Of a DNA stretch of 64,000 nucleotides, positions 33,421 to 47,430 are shown in pieces. The translations under genes were made by a program, and so were the position numbers. How positions within the stretch are numbered: position 1 is the stretch's first letter; each line of letters opens with the position of its first letter. Below the pieces are notes generated by a model. The model saw only the letters and a list, made by a program, of their open reading frames with translations. It searched no databases and was not told the DNA's origin. The DNA comes from Welwitschia mirabilis. Lineage: Eukaryota > Gnetophyta > Gnetopsida > Welwitschiales. Where the stretch lies: assembly GCA_051453625.1 (NCBI GenBank), contig JBOZIK010000001.1:9118640-9182639 (forward strand). The letters are read 5' to 3'.

Positions 33421-36078
33421 TCCTAAACATAGATCAAAACTACTAAATGAAAAAAATCCCACAACTTACCCATAGAATGACTGTTTGATGACTAAAATCA
33501 CCCCTGCATTTTGTGACCATGGACCAAAACTGTCCCCACCAATTCGTGGCCCTCCAAGACTTGCTCCCTCATATGCTCTAGATCCGTCAAAACTTAGCAG
33601 AGCTTTAAAACCCTAGCAAATCTCCTCAACTTAGCATGATCAGTTCTTCAATGTTTTAAACTAAAGAGTTTTTAAGTTTATAGCTATCTGCATGCTAGCT
33701 TTTTAAGAATGGCAAAGGCCTAGTATTTTCCTAGTTGAGATAGAAATTTAGTTGCTTAATATAGTCTCTAATACTTTTTTTTTTTCCTTTTCTTTTCTTT
33801 GTTTAGCTAGGATTTCAAAATTAAATTTTGTGAATAGAGGTTTTTTCCATTTATCTTATTGGACTTTTGGAAATTCCTTTTTGCTTTGTTAATATATTTA
33901 GCCTCTTTTTAGGGAAAAACAATAAAGGTAAAATCTTTAGTGAACATCTAATTATTAAAAAAAGAAAAATAAAAAACTTATCCTAGATTTCTAAGTAGGG
34001 GATCTTATCCTAATGATTTTGTTTCACAATGACAAATGTTATGATGTTGAATAAAGATTGTTGTTGCATGTGTTAATCTTTTATATTGTTTTTTTACTAA
34101 CTTTTTTCCTATTTATTTTTTCCTCATCTTTATAAGTTAACTCAATATATTGATATTCTAACAAAGTTGGATGATTCCTTATGTGCTCTTATATGCTTTT
34201 CTTTCATATGTCTCCTACATAAAGCAACCTTAATCTTGATATCTAAGCTCTTCATGCAACATAGAAAATTGTTAAATTTTAATATAAAAGAAAGATGTTT
34301 ATGTAAAGAAGAATATAAATAAATTAAATTGAAAATGTTTTGAGTATTATATGAATATAACACAAGTTAGAACTCAGCATAAAGTCGACTTTATTCAACC
34401 CATGCTCATAAATTATGATCTTTAACATCTTTTATTTAAATTCTGCAATGTGTCGGTTGGCTTGTGATTTTATCCATGTACTCAAGGTGCAAATGAATGT
34501 GGATTTTAACATCTAGGATATGAATTACAAGTGATTTCTAAATGTTGGATGGCTACATTCTAAGATGATAAAGGCCTTTTATAGGGTTTTATCTAATCAA
34601 GCATAAATACAATTTGTTCTTCTTATCATAATTTTTTTCTTAATTATCAATGATTAATAATAATTGTTGTGATAATAGTTTCCTACGTCCTTGTTTTTTA
34701 AATGAATGATAGAATTGTTATGTCTATTCAATTTGGGCAACTATTACATAATTATTAAACATTTGTAACCCACATCTTTATCATTCATCCATGTAGAGGT
34801 TTAGATGTATTTATGCTATCATTTTTATATGGAAATCCTTCTATGCTTATTCATTATTATTCATTCATAGTTATCTAAAATAGGTCCCTAACACTTCCTT
34901 ATAATCCTAAATAATATATACAAGCTAAGATAATTTGTAAACCTTCTAATACTTCCTTGTGAAAGTGCCGTAGTGAATTCATCAAATATATAAAGTTTAC
35001 TATTAATGTATTTGAAAATTAGGAATTTATCTTCAAAAAGTCAAACTTTGCATCAATACGTTTGGATTTGCTTTTTTGAAATGAATTAATCATTAGCTTT
35101 ATAGTATCTTGATTATTAACTTGAATTGGTCTTAATTATTAACTTGAAATGGTTGTATTTGAAACTTATCTACACTTTTCAATGAGCATTTAATGTACTC
35201 AGTTATTTATTTTTTAAAACTTTTTCCGCCTTTGCTTTTTGGGGGTATATTTATAATTACAACATTGTTTGTTTTGCAAAGGATAATGCAGAACTTCTTG
35301 TTTACACATTACTAAGAAAAAATGGTTTGCAATGTTGAAGAATAAAGAACCCATAGGTGGAGACACAATCATTTTCATTTTTAGTAAAACAAAAGTAAAC
35401 TTTTTTATTTTAGTTATTTGTTATTTTATGTTATTCACTTTCATATAATATGGTTGGCCAACCAATTATTATGCCAACTATGATATGACATGTCTGAGAC
35501 ATACTAGATTTCGGACTTCCTAAACTTATTGATTAATCTAATATGTTTATACTATAATTAGGATTATTTAATTATTTTGATCATAAGTTCTTTGGAAACT
35601 GATTGTTATAAGCATGAGTTTCCAAGAAACTATATGGAAGTCTTCTATTATTTAACGAGTAATAAATAACATAAATTTGTACATATAATATACAAGCTAG
35701 AGTAAAACGTATGCTTTTGTTTTGAAGCCTATAATAACTACTTCATGCAATTAAATTTATGAGATCATCTGAATCATCTTTTGCACCCTACTAAAACATC
35801 GTGATACAAAGTTGGTTTTACTTAGTAAGAGCATAAGAATTATAACTGATTTGATATTATCTAAGACAACTTTAAATCTTGTTTTTTTAACTTATTTTTA
35901 ATGCAATTTTTTTTAATTAATACTATGCTCTTTATATACAAAAATTTCTTTGCTTTAATGAATTATCCCTAGTTTGTTTTTTCTTTAACTTTTACAACTG
36001 CTTCCTTTACCTCTTACATCTTTCTTATAATTGTTAAAGAATTCTTTGTGTTCATCATGTTACTTGTATAATATTTCA
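33421..36078. other. AT-rich intergenic DNA
   Basis: The first 200 bases are probably the 5' leader of the minus-strand LINE. After about 33650 I see no gene, element end or RNA on either strand. The 73-codon minus frame at 34142-34363 has no family resemblance. Confidence 0.4.
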
Positions 36079-36141
36079 AGTGTTCCACCCCCTTCCCCGT
36101 CTTTCCCTACCCCTCCACCCCCTCCACCTCCATTTTTCCCC
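36079..36141 (+). repeat. C-rich pyrimidine tract
   Basis: Runs of CCCCC and CCTCCACC with almost no purines, in a region otherwise above 70 per cent AT. On the minus strand it is a G-rich purine tract with several G runs. Confidence 0.7.
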
Positions 36142-38418
36142 CTTCTCATGAGTGTGTAAATCTTTCCAAGGTAATTGATAACTTATATTTTGTAAGCTTT
36201 ATAAAAAAAAGTAATTTGAAAAAATATATATATATAATCGTATTGTAAAAGAAATAGATGACTTATTAATTTTTTTTTTTTGACAGGAATAGGAAATAGC
36301 AAATCACATTTAGTACGTAGTGTTCCATTGTCTGTTTTCTATTTATAGCCTTATAGGTGCAAAACACCATGAACACTAAGAGGTTCATCCATAATGAGTA
36401 TACATCTAGTAAATAATCTTCATATATATGATATCATTATCCTAAACAACTATTTTGAAGTAAAATTAACTAAAGGTATAAAATATATATTCTTAAAAAA
36501 CTAAATGAGATAAATAATTTTAAGAATGTGCACAAAATTTCTTGGTACTAACATATTTAACTTGTATTTTACTTTGTGCTATAATAATAAAAAAAAAAAT
36601 AAAAATGAAATACCTAAGATTAAGTAATGGAGTAAATTCATGTCAAATGAATCTACAACTATTATATCTTAATATAATAAAGAAAAGAATGAAACCATTG
36701 TAAAACAAAAATATGTATGTGATATCAACCAAAATGAAAAATTCCATGAAATTAAATAGTGTAAATTTTAACCTATGTTTTCTTAACTGATATTTTTTTT
36801 TCATTGAAGGACATTTTTCAAGAATTGAACTCATGGTCACAATTATATTATAGTGTTGCTCTACTGTTAGAATGTCTCTTCAGAGATAATTTCAGTTATA
36901 TTTTACATAAGTTAATATCAAATTATCTAAATGAATTATCTATAAAATATTATGTGGTTCTTTGTATCTTTGCTTGTCATTGAAAATTCTATGACACCTT
37001 GATCATAATAAAATAATCTAACGATCATTCATTAGAAGTTTCAAATTCAACATCCCCTATTATTTATCTTTTTCAAGAAATCAAAACCTAATAATATTAG
37101 GATGTAAAAAGTAAGTATCAATTAAATTTAATTTTTACTCTTGAAGTTATCAACTAAAACCAAGGTAAGTTTATTTCAATTACATGTTATACAAAAGCCG
37201 TTTACACTCACTTCTTTAGTTTAATTAAGTAATATTTATTTTTCTATCTATTTTCTATTATTCCTTTTTTTTATTTCTTTAAGGTTATTAGTTAAAACAT
37301 TTTATTCTAATCAAATAGGTAACCAAGATAATTTACTGATTACAAAATAATTAGTGGTAATAGCTATGATTAGATCACTATAAATATTTATAAGATTATT
37401 TTTCTAAGGCAAATTAGCAAAGAATTCACTAAAATAATAAAAAGGTGATTTACAAGTCACCACTATGATACTTTCTAAGTAACTTTTATCTTTATCTACA
37501 TTTGGAATGTTACTTTTATATTTAATTCTATTTTAATTCCTTTTTAAGTGGTTATTTATTAATTACTTTTTAAATATTTAAATAAATATTATTAATATTT
37601 TTAATTTTTTAATATTGATCTAATTTTCTTTAAGCTTTATAACTACCTAAAAACTCAATTGGTTGATTTGATAACTAGAATAATTAAAACACATCTTATA
37701 TTATCCAAGTTCTTAGTAATATGCAAAATATTTTTTTCTTTTTTTCATCTTTTTCCCTTTTTTTTTGTCCCTTCTTTTTGGGTTTATAGTTGAGGTGACA
37801 GTATGGGTTTAATCCATCGAAAAAAAAGTCTTCATTACAATTTAAAAAAGAGTTTAAAACTAAGCCACCTAAAATGTCAATTTTAATAAAATACTCCATA
37901 ATTTTAAAACTATGCATATTTTAGTGGTATGTTTACATTTAGATTTTTTAAGCCTTTTTAATTAATTACTTAAAAATTATTAGTTAAAATATTTAATAGG
38001 TCTTGTTATCTTTTTTAACATTTATTCTTAATCCAGTTTACTTCAAGATTAATATCTAATGAAAAACGAAAAAGGCTTTTTCTCTAATTCGAATAATTAG
38101 AATATGTGTTATATTATCAAAATTCTCATTGTTATCCACATTACCAATCTAAGTCTCAAGACAACTTGTATTACTAACTTCAAAAAACTACACATGAATT
38201 TTCGAATTAGTTATTCTGTGTGTCTTATACTACTATAAATTAACACTTTTTATGAATACTTTAATTTAGAATAAGAGTTTAAATAATGTTACTATAAATC
38301 TTGCTAACATAAACTACTGTTGCATGAGATTCAAGAAGTCTCAAATCATGTAAAATAGTATTTAAAGTTTGATATGTCAAAGTATTGGATTCAAATCCTA
38401 TAGTATGCAAGTTATCTT
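36142..38418. other. AT-rich intergenic DNA with a weak duplication
   Basis: Text at 37660-37730 (GAATAATTAAAACACATC, TTATATTATC) recurs in changed form at 38085-38140 (GAATAATTAGAATATGTG, TTATATTATC), and the AT-rich lead-ins also resemble one another. A local duplication of about 400 bp is suggested. No coding signal. Confidence 0.4.
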
Positions 38419-38643
38419 ATGGTTCATATTCATATATTCAAATTGAATTTGGGTGCAACCTTCAATGTCTTCGATATGAATCACAGACCTACACTTGGTG
38501 GTGAACTCCTAGGTCGATATGAGTTTCACCTAGCTAAGAAAACTAGTAACCAGAGTGAGTGTGATACACCCTTTCATCACTTTACTTCCTTAACAAAACT
38601 CAAAAAAAGAGTTAAATTAAAAAGGGGGGAAAAACTCCTTTAG
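38419..38643 (+). other. Short unassigned open frame (74 codons)
   Basis: ATG to TAG frame with mixed composition and a Lys-rich end (KLKKRVKLKRGEKLL). The local GC is higher than in the flanks. I recognise no domain and see no promoter or splice context; it may be part of an old repeat. Low confidence that it is a gene. Confidence 0.15.
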
Positions 38644-40699
38644 AGTACATCTTTGTAAAAGTAACATCAAATTTAAATCTTTGTATTCAATCTAGTGAAG
38701 ATATTTAAATACTATTGTTATTCTTCTATATTAACTTACTAATAATCTTTTGAATAACACAAAGAATATAGGATTTTAAGAAGAAATGAATTGAAGTGTT
38801 TTAAGTTTTCTAGTATATTATCTTTCAATATCAAATATTAAATGAATAAATAAGAAAATCATTATTTCTTAAAAATTTCTACTTTTGAACTCTTATAAAT
38901 GTGTAAGATCATTCTTTAATGTTATATGAGTAGTCCTCTCACATATAATTACAAATGCACAATTCAAAATGGAAATATTTTAATATCACTATACATGATA
39001 ATAACATAATTAAAAAATTATATATTCCATCAATTTAATTATGACTTTATATTAAATATCTGATAAATGTATTATCCCATTTCTTGCATTAATCTAAAAT
39101 TATATATATTCATATNNNNNNNTATATATATATATATATATGAATAACTATTTGAAAATAATATGATCAAATTGGAGTCATGATTCTCTTAAAGAACAAT
39201 TATGGGTTCTTTCAAGGAACATCTTTCATAATCTATAAAACTAAGAGATAATATGAAATATTAGATTTCCTTTATCAAATCAAAATGTAAAGTCTAAAAT
39301 GAAAGATCGATGAATACTAATTTAGTTATTACTTTTATTTACTATGAAAATGAAAATAAATATTAAATAGTCTACAATGTTATAAATAATACTCAATAGA
39401 GCACATTAATAACATATTATAATAGTTATATAAACTCAAACATATATGTTAAAGGATATCATATATGTCCGAGTTTATATCTCCATTTTCACTATTAATG
39501 CTAAGTTAGCTTACATTTTTATTAGTAAAAGGGAAGAGGGTTTATGTTATTTGAGTTTGAAAATATGACAATAGAATCAATGAATCAAAATTTTTACTGA
39601 CTTTATGCTAATCTTATTATAGTTATCTCCAAAACAAGCTTTATTCTAAGAAGTGAACTATTTTTGAACAGTCACAAAGACTCATATCTTTAAAAAGAAA
39701 GTGGCGAAAAAGACAATGGAAGGGCATTAATAAATAGAATTTTTACATAACCAACACATTCTTTATCAAATCCTACTTATAAAATAATGTCTAAGACACA
39801 TGATAATTGAATTTAGTATGAATTAACTTCTTAAAGAAAACAAAACATAAAAAGTATTTCTATATTAATTTTTACTTTCACTTCTTTAGTAGAGTTTGAA
39901 GAAAATTTTAAAAATACTTAATAATTATACAGTTCCTTTACTAGTGACATAGAAAAGGTACATCCTAAAGTATAACATCCCACATAAAATTACATTGGTT
40001 TTGTAAAATAACACTATAAAATTGTATTTTTGCTAATAAAATCCCTGTTAAAAGTCAAATTCCATATCAGATGAAGCCTAGTAGCATCCATGGCATTTTT
40101 TAAAAAAATATAGATAAAGGATCAAAATAAAAGAATAAAGACAAAGTATCTAACATGTAAGCTCTTCACATACAATTAAGGAAATTTATCCAATATTAAA
40201 TATTTAACATTAAATAAGTATGTGAAATTAAATTTAGAACTCTTTGAGTTGGATATGGAGAGAAATTATAAATCAATTATTCATTCAAGGATGAATTATT
40301 AGAAGTATTATTTGAATCTATAAACACATACAAATGTGTTATTAGTAAGAACATCCTTATAAAGAATACAAAGCAAAGGGAAAGAACCTCAGCTCACAAT
40401 TTCCTAGGAAATAATATTTATAACATTTTTCATAATAGAATTACATATAATTATATATTTAATTTTCTAAATATTTTTAAATTAATGTTTGGTTATATAC
40501 ATCTTTCTTAGAAAAGTATTATCTATATAAAAACTACTATCGCAAGCAAAGTGATTAAATGAGAAAATATTTACTCACTATAAGACAAATATAGAATGAT
40601 AGTGGTTACCTATTTAATAATATACAAGAAACTACACTTAAAATAATAGAAGTTGCATAGTTTAATATCAAATTTCCATTACCATTAAGTAAGTCTAAA
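38644..40699. other. AT-rich intergenic DNA with an (AT)n microsatellite
   Basis: A TA repeat at 39101-39141 is broken by a 7-N gap (39116-39122). No genes or element ends are seen. Confidence 0.45.
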
Positions 40700-41240
40700 T
40701 AGGTTTGTTCTTCCTACATGCATTTCAAAGGATTTCTAACTTATGTTTTTCTTTCCTTTGCCTTAGTCATTACTTTAACATCGATATCAATATAATAATA
40801 ATACGTTAGTTCTTATAGAATTCTTAATCCTTCTAATATGGATAAAGTATTATATTAATAAATTATTTAATAGTCTAAAAACATTCTGCATATAAAATAA
40901 GTGATGGATTTCAATGCTAACAATATCCAAAGAATCTGCATTAAAATCCAAATAGAAAAAGATTTGAAGAAAAATATTAGAATTAAGTTTAACAATACCT
41001 CTTTCCTACAACCAATGACATATCTTATCCTTCCAAATTCATCTTATTACTACCATTTAAGAGTTCATGGGTTTAAATTGTTAATGATCCAATTGACATA
41101 TTAAGAGCTCCTATGTGTAATTAAACCATTCATCTGATCATTTATAGTGGATGTATTTTGAAGAATCATATGACTAATAGTTATTTCAAGTTTGAAATAC
41201 CTTGTGTTGTAACTAAAATAAACAAGATCATTGGAAAAAA
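40700..41240 (+). repeat. Local duplicated unit, copy A
   Basis: Contiguous copy. Its first part (TTTCCTTTGCCTTAGTCA near 40752) matches 41290-41405 and its second part (AGTGATGGATTTCAATGCTAA near 40900 and on) matches 48420-48900. The 67-codon frame at 40901-41104 lies in it and is probably chance, since the frame is not kept in copy B. Confidence 0.75.
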
Positions 41241-41289
41241 TTAGTACTCTAAACTTTAATCCAAACTACCTAAAAGAAAAGAAAGTTTC

Positions 41290-41406
41290 AAGAGGCTTAT
41301 TCCTTGTACATGCATTTTCATAGGATATCTTATCTATTTATGTTACCTTTTCCTTTGCTTTAGTCATCACTTTGATATACATGTCAATATAAGTATATTA
41401 CATTGG
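41290..41406 (+). repeat. Local duplicated unit, copy B, left piece
   Basis: Matches 40710-40812 (TTTCCTTTGCTTTAGTCATC, then GTCAATATAAGTATATTAC). It stops where the LTR of the minus-strand element starts; the rest of the copy resumes at 48420. Confidence 0.75.
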
Positions 41407-42622
41407 TGTTGCGGTCGTATTTTTGCAACTTCACATCTTACTTCAAATCTTGTTAATCAATATATATAGATTGTAAAATACACACTCTAGTATGAATGGA
41501 AGTGATTCAAATGTTGTAACCCATTAAAAACTTATAAGAGAAGAATGAGAATTGATTTTCAAAGAGAATATGATAACCAAAACTTAAGAAATAATGTAAG
41601 AAAGTAAATGTGCGATGCAATGCAAATTCACTTAACCTAAATGAACACCTATCTGAGTATCAAATCGACGGGTCAAAACGATTGGCCCTATGTAACCTAA
41701 ATTAGTTAAGAAAATTGTCACTAACCAGGACTAACTTAAGCTATCAAGTGAATCAAATAAATGCAATGCAAAATGAATCTAAAACTACTTTCCTTAGCCT
41801 TAACAAAGTCTATTCTTAAAATGTATAGCATTAATGAAACTGTCACAAGATAAAGGACAACATAAATCATAAGGGAAATATAAGAGAATTGAATACAAAT
41901 TAAAACAAAGTTTTATACTAAAGTAGAACCATCATCTGGGTTATAAAATAGTCGAGGGTCAATGAAGGATGCATAGCCCTTTACCAAAGGAATGTCTTTC
42001 TACAACTGGATCTCCAGTCCTTCGATCTCCTATCATAAGAATGTCTGACGCAAATGAAAATGAATAGGAGAGTGAAAGGAGGGTCTTATTTATAGGGCTA
42101 AAAAGCAAAACTGTCACACAAAATGTGCTATAAAATTCTCTTAATTATAAGAAATAAATAGATGAAATGGACAAAGATTGATTGGCAGTTAAAAGTGTTG
42201 TTTTGCTTGTCATGGGGACAACCAAGGGGACAATGGCTCAAACGTTGCATTCATTGTCCTCCATGTCATGGGGATGATACTTCTTTATAAAAGATAACTT
42301 AGTAGTACTAGCTCTAGTCCACATCAACATTTCCATGTGGCATCTATAGTGTTGTCGTCTTACCTATTGTGGGAACAATACAGGAGATGACAATCCTCTT
42401 TGTCTTTCTAACTTAAGAGAAGTCTTTCTTTTGCATCAGTGATCTTCCTCCAAAGCCATGTGCATTAGAATGTACCTGAAATGCCTCTGAATATGTCAAT
42501 AATTACAAATTTTTATGATCATCTATCAATTCTTCATAATCCTTAGAATTACATCTAAACTTGTAGAAATGTCCTGCAAAATATCTCATAAGACCCCATC
42601 AAATACATACAATTTAGTGGCA
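41407..42622 (-). repeat. 3' LTR of the minus-strand gypsy-derived element
   Basis: On the minus strand it begins TGCCACTAAATTG at 42622. A TATA-like CTATAAATAAGACC lies near 42100-42087. The other end, TGTTGCGGTCGTATTTTTGC on the plus strand at 41407, resembles the start of the second family copy at 61990. The left 500 bases do not align with the other LTR of this element. Confidence 0.65.
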
Positions 42623-44280
42623 CATCATAGTCCCCCACTTAGCCTTTGTCAGTCCTTGACAAAAACCAAATGAACAACTACAATTGTGAGCTAAATTATC
42701 TTAAAAAAATCAATCTAAAAATTATAAAATAGGCTCATAAATAATCTGAAACATATCACACAACAAAAATAACATGTAACACATCATATGTAAGAAGTAA
42801 AAATTGCAAAAATTATGTCTCATAAGAGCTCTAAAATAACCTAAAAAATTATGAAAATGATTCTTAAAAATAAGTCCTACCCTCCTTCGAGAAAAATATT
42901 ACATCCCATATTGGCTAATAAAGCAAAGAAATCAAATGTAAATCANNNNNNNNNNGTTGTTAAATTTTGACAGTTGAGAAATTAAGTGCAAAGCTAAATG
43001 GAAAAATGTCAAATTTGAAAAATAGAGATGTATAAAATATTATAACAAGCATGGAAAGAGTAGACAATTAAAATGTACTAATTAGAATGAAGCAGATCCA
43101 TGAATGCCCAACAAAATATGCTGTTACAAAAAATTATAAAGAGTAGCATTTTGAACTCCAAAAGACTAAAAATGACCATCCCAAAATTATCAAGGAAACT
43201 CATCTAAACAAGAAATGGATTTTTTATTGAAAACTAGACAAGAAAACCATTAAATGTTAAGGTACTAAAATGATAAGAAAATACAAAAATGACTTTGAAA
43301 CAACTAACTGAACAATNNNNNNNNNNNNNNNNNNNNNNNNNNNNNNNNNNNNNNNNNNNNNNNNTACCTACCCTAAATTTTAACCTAGCAGATTCCTGTG
43401 AAAAAAATCATAACATCACTTGATTTTAAAATGCATGAATTGATGTATAAAAAATTTCATTCAATAAGGTAGTTGTTATAATGATGCTAAAATTAAATGC
43501 TTTAATCAATAAATAATAAGATTAAAGAGTTGCTCAAAAATAAACTCACCTACTTACATCTCAAAAAAAACACCTAAATCCTCAGAAATAAAATGATCAT
43601 GTAGAAAGATGAAGAGTTTAGGAAATAAGAAATGCCTTTGATGACACCAGGAATACCACTGATTCCATAGCCTCTACATTTTTATTATTTTATTATCTAA
43701 CTATTCATGATGAGGGGAGTGCAACCACAATCAGAGAAGTAATGACCCATGAAGCATGACCAACTAACCTTCAAGTGAAATTTCCACAGCTATCACATCA
43801 CATTGCCAAAGGCCCCTCCCAAGAAAATTTGCCCTAGTGTACTTATGGTAGGATGTCATGGTGATTTTGTTTTTGAGCTATTTAAAATATAAAACATCAT
43901 GGTCTTATTTCACTTTTACTTTTTTCTTTTTTTTCCAACATAAATGAAAAAAATTCCACATGACCAACATTCCAAAAGACAGGAAAAAAGCACCCATAAA
44001 CAATCTAAGAACTTTCATCATTAAGAGAAAGATTAGGAATAAAGCATCTTCCTTCAAAATGAAGTTCATAGATGTCTGAATGTCTTAAGATTGGGTGAAT
44101 CCAATCTTACCACTGTAAAATGCCCAAGTCAAAGACTAGTCATGGAAATAAATACATAACTCATGTTTGAAAGATGATCAAGTGATGTCATAATGGTCTC
44201 CAAAGGAATAAGCTACGAAAAATTTAGACAATGATAGGAAAAAAGCTCTACTCATTGGGGATAACCTCTAAGACTAATGC
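42623..44280 (-). other. Interior 3' untranslated region of the element
   Basis: No ORF. It matches the interior of the second family copy (compare 43540-43810 with 63738-64000, sharing ACTGATTCCATAGCCTC and GAAGCATGACCAACT). Two N runs lie at 42946-42955 and 43317-43364. Confidence 0.7.
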
Positions 44281-44460
44281 TTCTATCATGTTTATATTAG
44301 AAGATTGCTCATATATTTTCAATCTTTACCCATTAACGTTCTAAATTTCTTTAGTGATTAAGTCAGAAATATCAACATAGCCATTAGAATGTACTCTCTC
44401 AAAGATAAGGATCTCACCATTTTAAGATTAATTTATTGCTTAAAATAAAGACCAAAGTCA
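44281..44460 (-). pseudogene. Gypsy integrase C-terminal tail
   Basis: Minus-strand text SNGYVDISDLITKEI, stop, NVNG, stop, RLKIYEQ (about 44400-44307) fits the end of gypsy integrase, normally GAVEI...F-VNGQRLKPY. No catalytic core is seen upstream, so most of pol has been lost in this family member. This is the evidence that the element descends from Ty3/gypsy. Confidence 0.6.
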
Positions 44461-45269
44461 ACATCATAAATGTAAGAGCAAAAAGGAAATACCAAATCAA
44501 ACTAAAAATAAATTTTATTTAAATCCTAAAATCTATTCTACGCTTTTATTGAAAAGAAAAAAAAGAAGGATTTGTTTCTAAGGCTATGGTCTCAGGATAT
44601 TGCATTCTTTCAGAAAAATAAGAATCAAATCAAATATTTACTAATTAATAAAACATAAAAGGTATACAATCAATTTTGAGTAAAATAAATTGGAGGAAGA
44701 GAGAGTAAAATGATAAAAATTTGATAGCAGAAATCTTAGAATTCAAATAAGAGATAAAGAAGTAATAAGTATCATTGACAAATAATATCTTATGAAAACA
44801 TTATGAATCATGAGTATCATTATAAAATTCATACAAGGAGGTACTCAAAGAAAGTATCCAAGAAGATTTTGAGGGCTCTTTTAAATGTCTAGTAAGATTA
44901 AGAAGTTTTTTATCATTCAATTCAAGACATGGATTTTCTTTAAAGAAATGAGACTTTTTTCATTTAGCATGACCACATGAAATTTTGTCTCCATAAGATT
45001 TAGTAGTAATACAAGAGATAAAAAATTCATATAACTCATGGAAAAATAATCTCTTATCAAGCTTATGATATAAAGGATATGAAACATAAATTGCATTCAA
45101 AGCTTGATATTAAACATGGAAGACATTAATGGTATAATTTGGGATTTGATGATTTGAAAGAAACATCTTAGGATGAGTGATTAAGATAGGTTTAACATAC
45201 TTAATAATCTCTTTAATATTTAATTCTAAGCATGGATTTGGATCAAGAAGACAAGATTTTCCCCAATTT

Positions 45270-47430
45270 AGAATTTCAAGATATTCCAAGTCTTTTTTTG
45301 GAAAGGATAATCATTAAAAGTGCAAGGTAGAGTTGACTTTGCAAAAAAGAAAAAGATGCTACTTTTTGTACCACATGAAGTTTTAAAGGAGAATATTGAG
45401 AGATTTTTAGAGTAGACTCCTCAAGGTGATGTGTTTCATTAATATCAAGGATAGGGATGTGATTAGAAGAATTAATTGAATTTTCAATAGGAATAAAGGG
45501 GGAGAGGTTATTATCATCAAGATCAAAAAGTAATGTAGAAGTAGAAGTAGAAGTAGAAGGAAGAATGTCATTAGAGGTTTTGCATGAAAGTATAAGTGAA
45601 AGAGATGAAGAGACAAGTAGAGACTCTTTAAGTTGGTTCTTTTCATTCAAAGGTATAAGTCTATTCTCTATTAAGTTTATTTTATTTTTAATTCATTATT
45701 CTTCATTCCTCTTCTTCTCATTGTTGACTTCATTACTTGGTTAAATGATCTCTTTACTTTCTTTGATCATATCTCCCTTTTTTCCATTATCTTTTCAATA
45801 TCATTGATTCTATTATGCTTTTCTTTGTTTTATTTAGGATTATTTTTCTTTTCTAAGTTGGTGAATTCCTCAAAAAGATTATAGAAAGAAAAGTTCTCAT
45901 TGTTTTCATTATGTGATGGGCAATTTTCTGATATTTTATAAGTTGACTCTTCTTCCTCTCTATTGAATAATTCTATTAATTCTAAATTATAATCCTCATC
46001 TTTAGTTATTAACTTGCTATTAATGATTGTTGTCTCAGACTGTTTCCTAGATAATAAGAGTGGATGACTTCATTATAATGTAAATTTCTCACTGATTTTA
46101 TTTCATTACATAAATTCTCCCTTAATTTGATATATTTTAAAGGTCAAACTCCTTCATCCATCATAAAATAAGTGAAAACTAGGAATATGATCTAATATTT
46201 CAATGTCATCATCATCTTCTTCTTCTTCATCATTCTCATCATCTTGTTACATGTTATTATTTTTCAATTTACTAGATTCATTAGAAGAAGAAATGCTATT
46301 ATTATATTTAAATGGATTAAATAATTTTTAGATTTTTCATGAGTGGATTCTCCATCTAGATTATCTAGTAGTAAATGGATTTCAGGGATATAATATACTA
46401 CTTCAATATCATCATCTAATAAATGGTTATCCTCATCATTATTATTAAAATATTGAGTTGAGTTATTGTTTTCTCCCCTTTACTTATCTCCTAAGGATGT
46501 TGAAGTTTGATCCAAAATTTCATTCTCTATTTGAAAGTAAGAATCATTATCATTTGCTTCTAAATTCTCCTCATTTTCTTTAAGGTAGGATCTAGAAGGA
46601 TAGGTTTGAGGTTGTGCTATTATAAAAGAACCTTGATTTTATAACAGTGTCTATTGAAGGATCTCAACTAAATTCTCTAGGTATTTATTGGTATTTTCTT
46701 GATTCTTTATAATTTCATCAATCCTTTCTTTCATTGGATCATTTTATTCCTTATAGTAATTAATGGAAAATACATGAAATTGATAAAAATGATTATAAAA
46801 AGTTTGTCTAAATGAGGTGAAATTCTTAAAATGTGAAAAATTTTCATTATCATTTCTATATGAGGCTTAAAAAGAATAGGGAGAAAAATAAGATGTTTAA
46901 AAATAGGAAGGAGTCTAATTCTTACTCTCAACATCATTTTGTCATGTTCTCCTCCTTTCTGTAAAACTTTTTCAAAGTGTTTTCTTCCTATTTTACTTAG
47001 AATTTTTCAAGTTTCTTCTAATTTTTGCAAGAATTCCCCTAAGGATCCTTTTATCACTAGTCATTAAAGTAATGAAATCGGAGAATCTAATTCAAGATGA
47101 AGATAAGTGCATAATGAAGATCGAGTTCTACTTTCTTTGATGTTTTATCAACATTGTTTGAATTCTTAATGCTCAAAAGACATGTAATGGCTATCATTAT
47201 TTTCCAAAAAAAAAAAAAAAAATCTTTCAGGGAGTCAAATTGAGGAAAAAAATGAACTCAGAAGAGATATTATATGCACTTGGAGATTGCATTCTCGATT
47301 CCATTTTGAAGTCGACTAGTCCTTCTTTGATACTTTCTTCTATTAGTAGCTTTTTTTTCCTTGTATTAATCATATCACGACATGCTTTAAATAGAAAACA
47401 ATAGAAAATAAAATAAAAAATAACTAACAA
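45270..47430 (-). pseudogene. Gag-like region of the element, broken
   Basis: Minus strand. Frame 47430-47227 reads MINTRKKKLLIEESIKEGLV and DFKMESRMQSPSAY, a charged start. Further on (46900-46560) come NYYKE, stop, NDPMKERIDEIIKNQEN, NKYLENLVEIL and IIAQPQTYPSRS. Asp/Glu-rich text follows, and the frame 45650-45276 is Ser-rich (LVSSSLSLILSCKTS; STSTSTSTLLFDLDDNN). I see no zinc knuckle. The layout suggests a divergent gag or a unique non-autonomous-element ORF; assignment to gag is by position and composition only. Confidence 0.4.

Noticed and set aside
39101-39141. TA repeat as an origin or regulatory element
   Set aside because: It reads as a simple microsatellite broken by a short gap, with no other signal around it.
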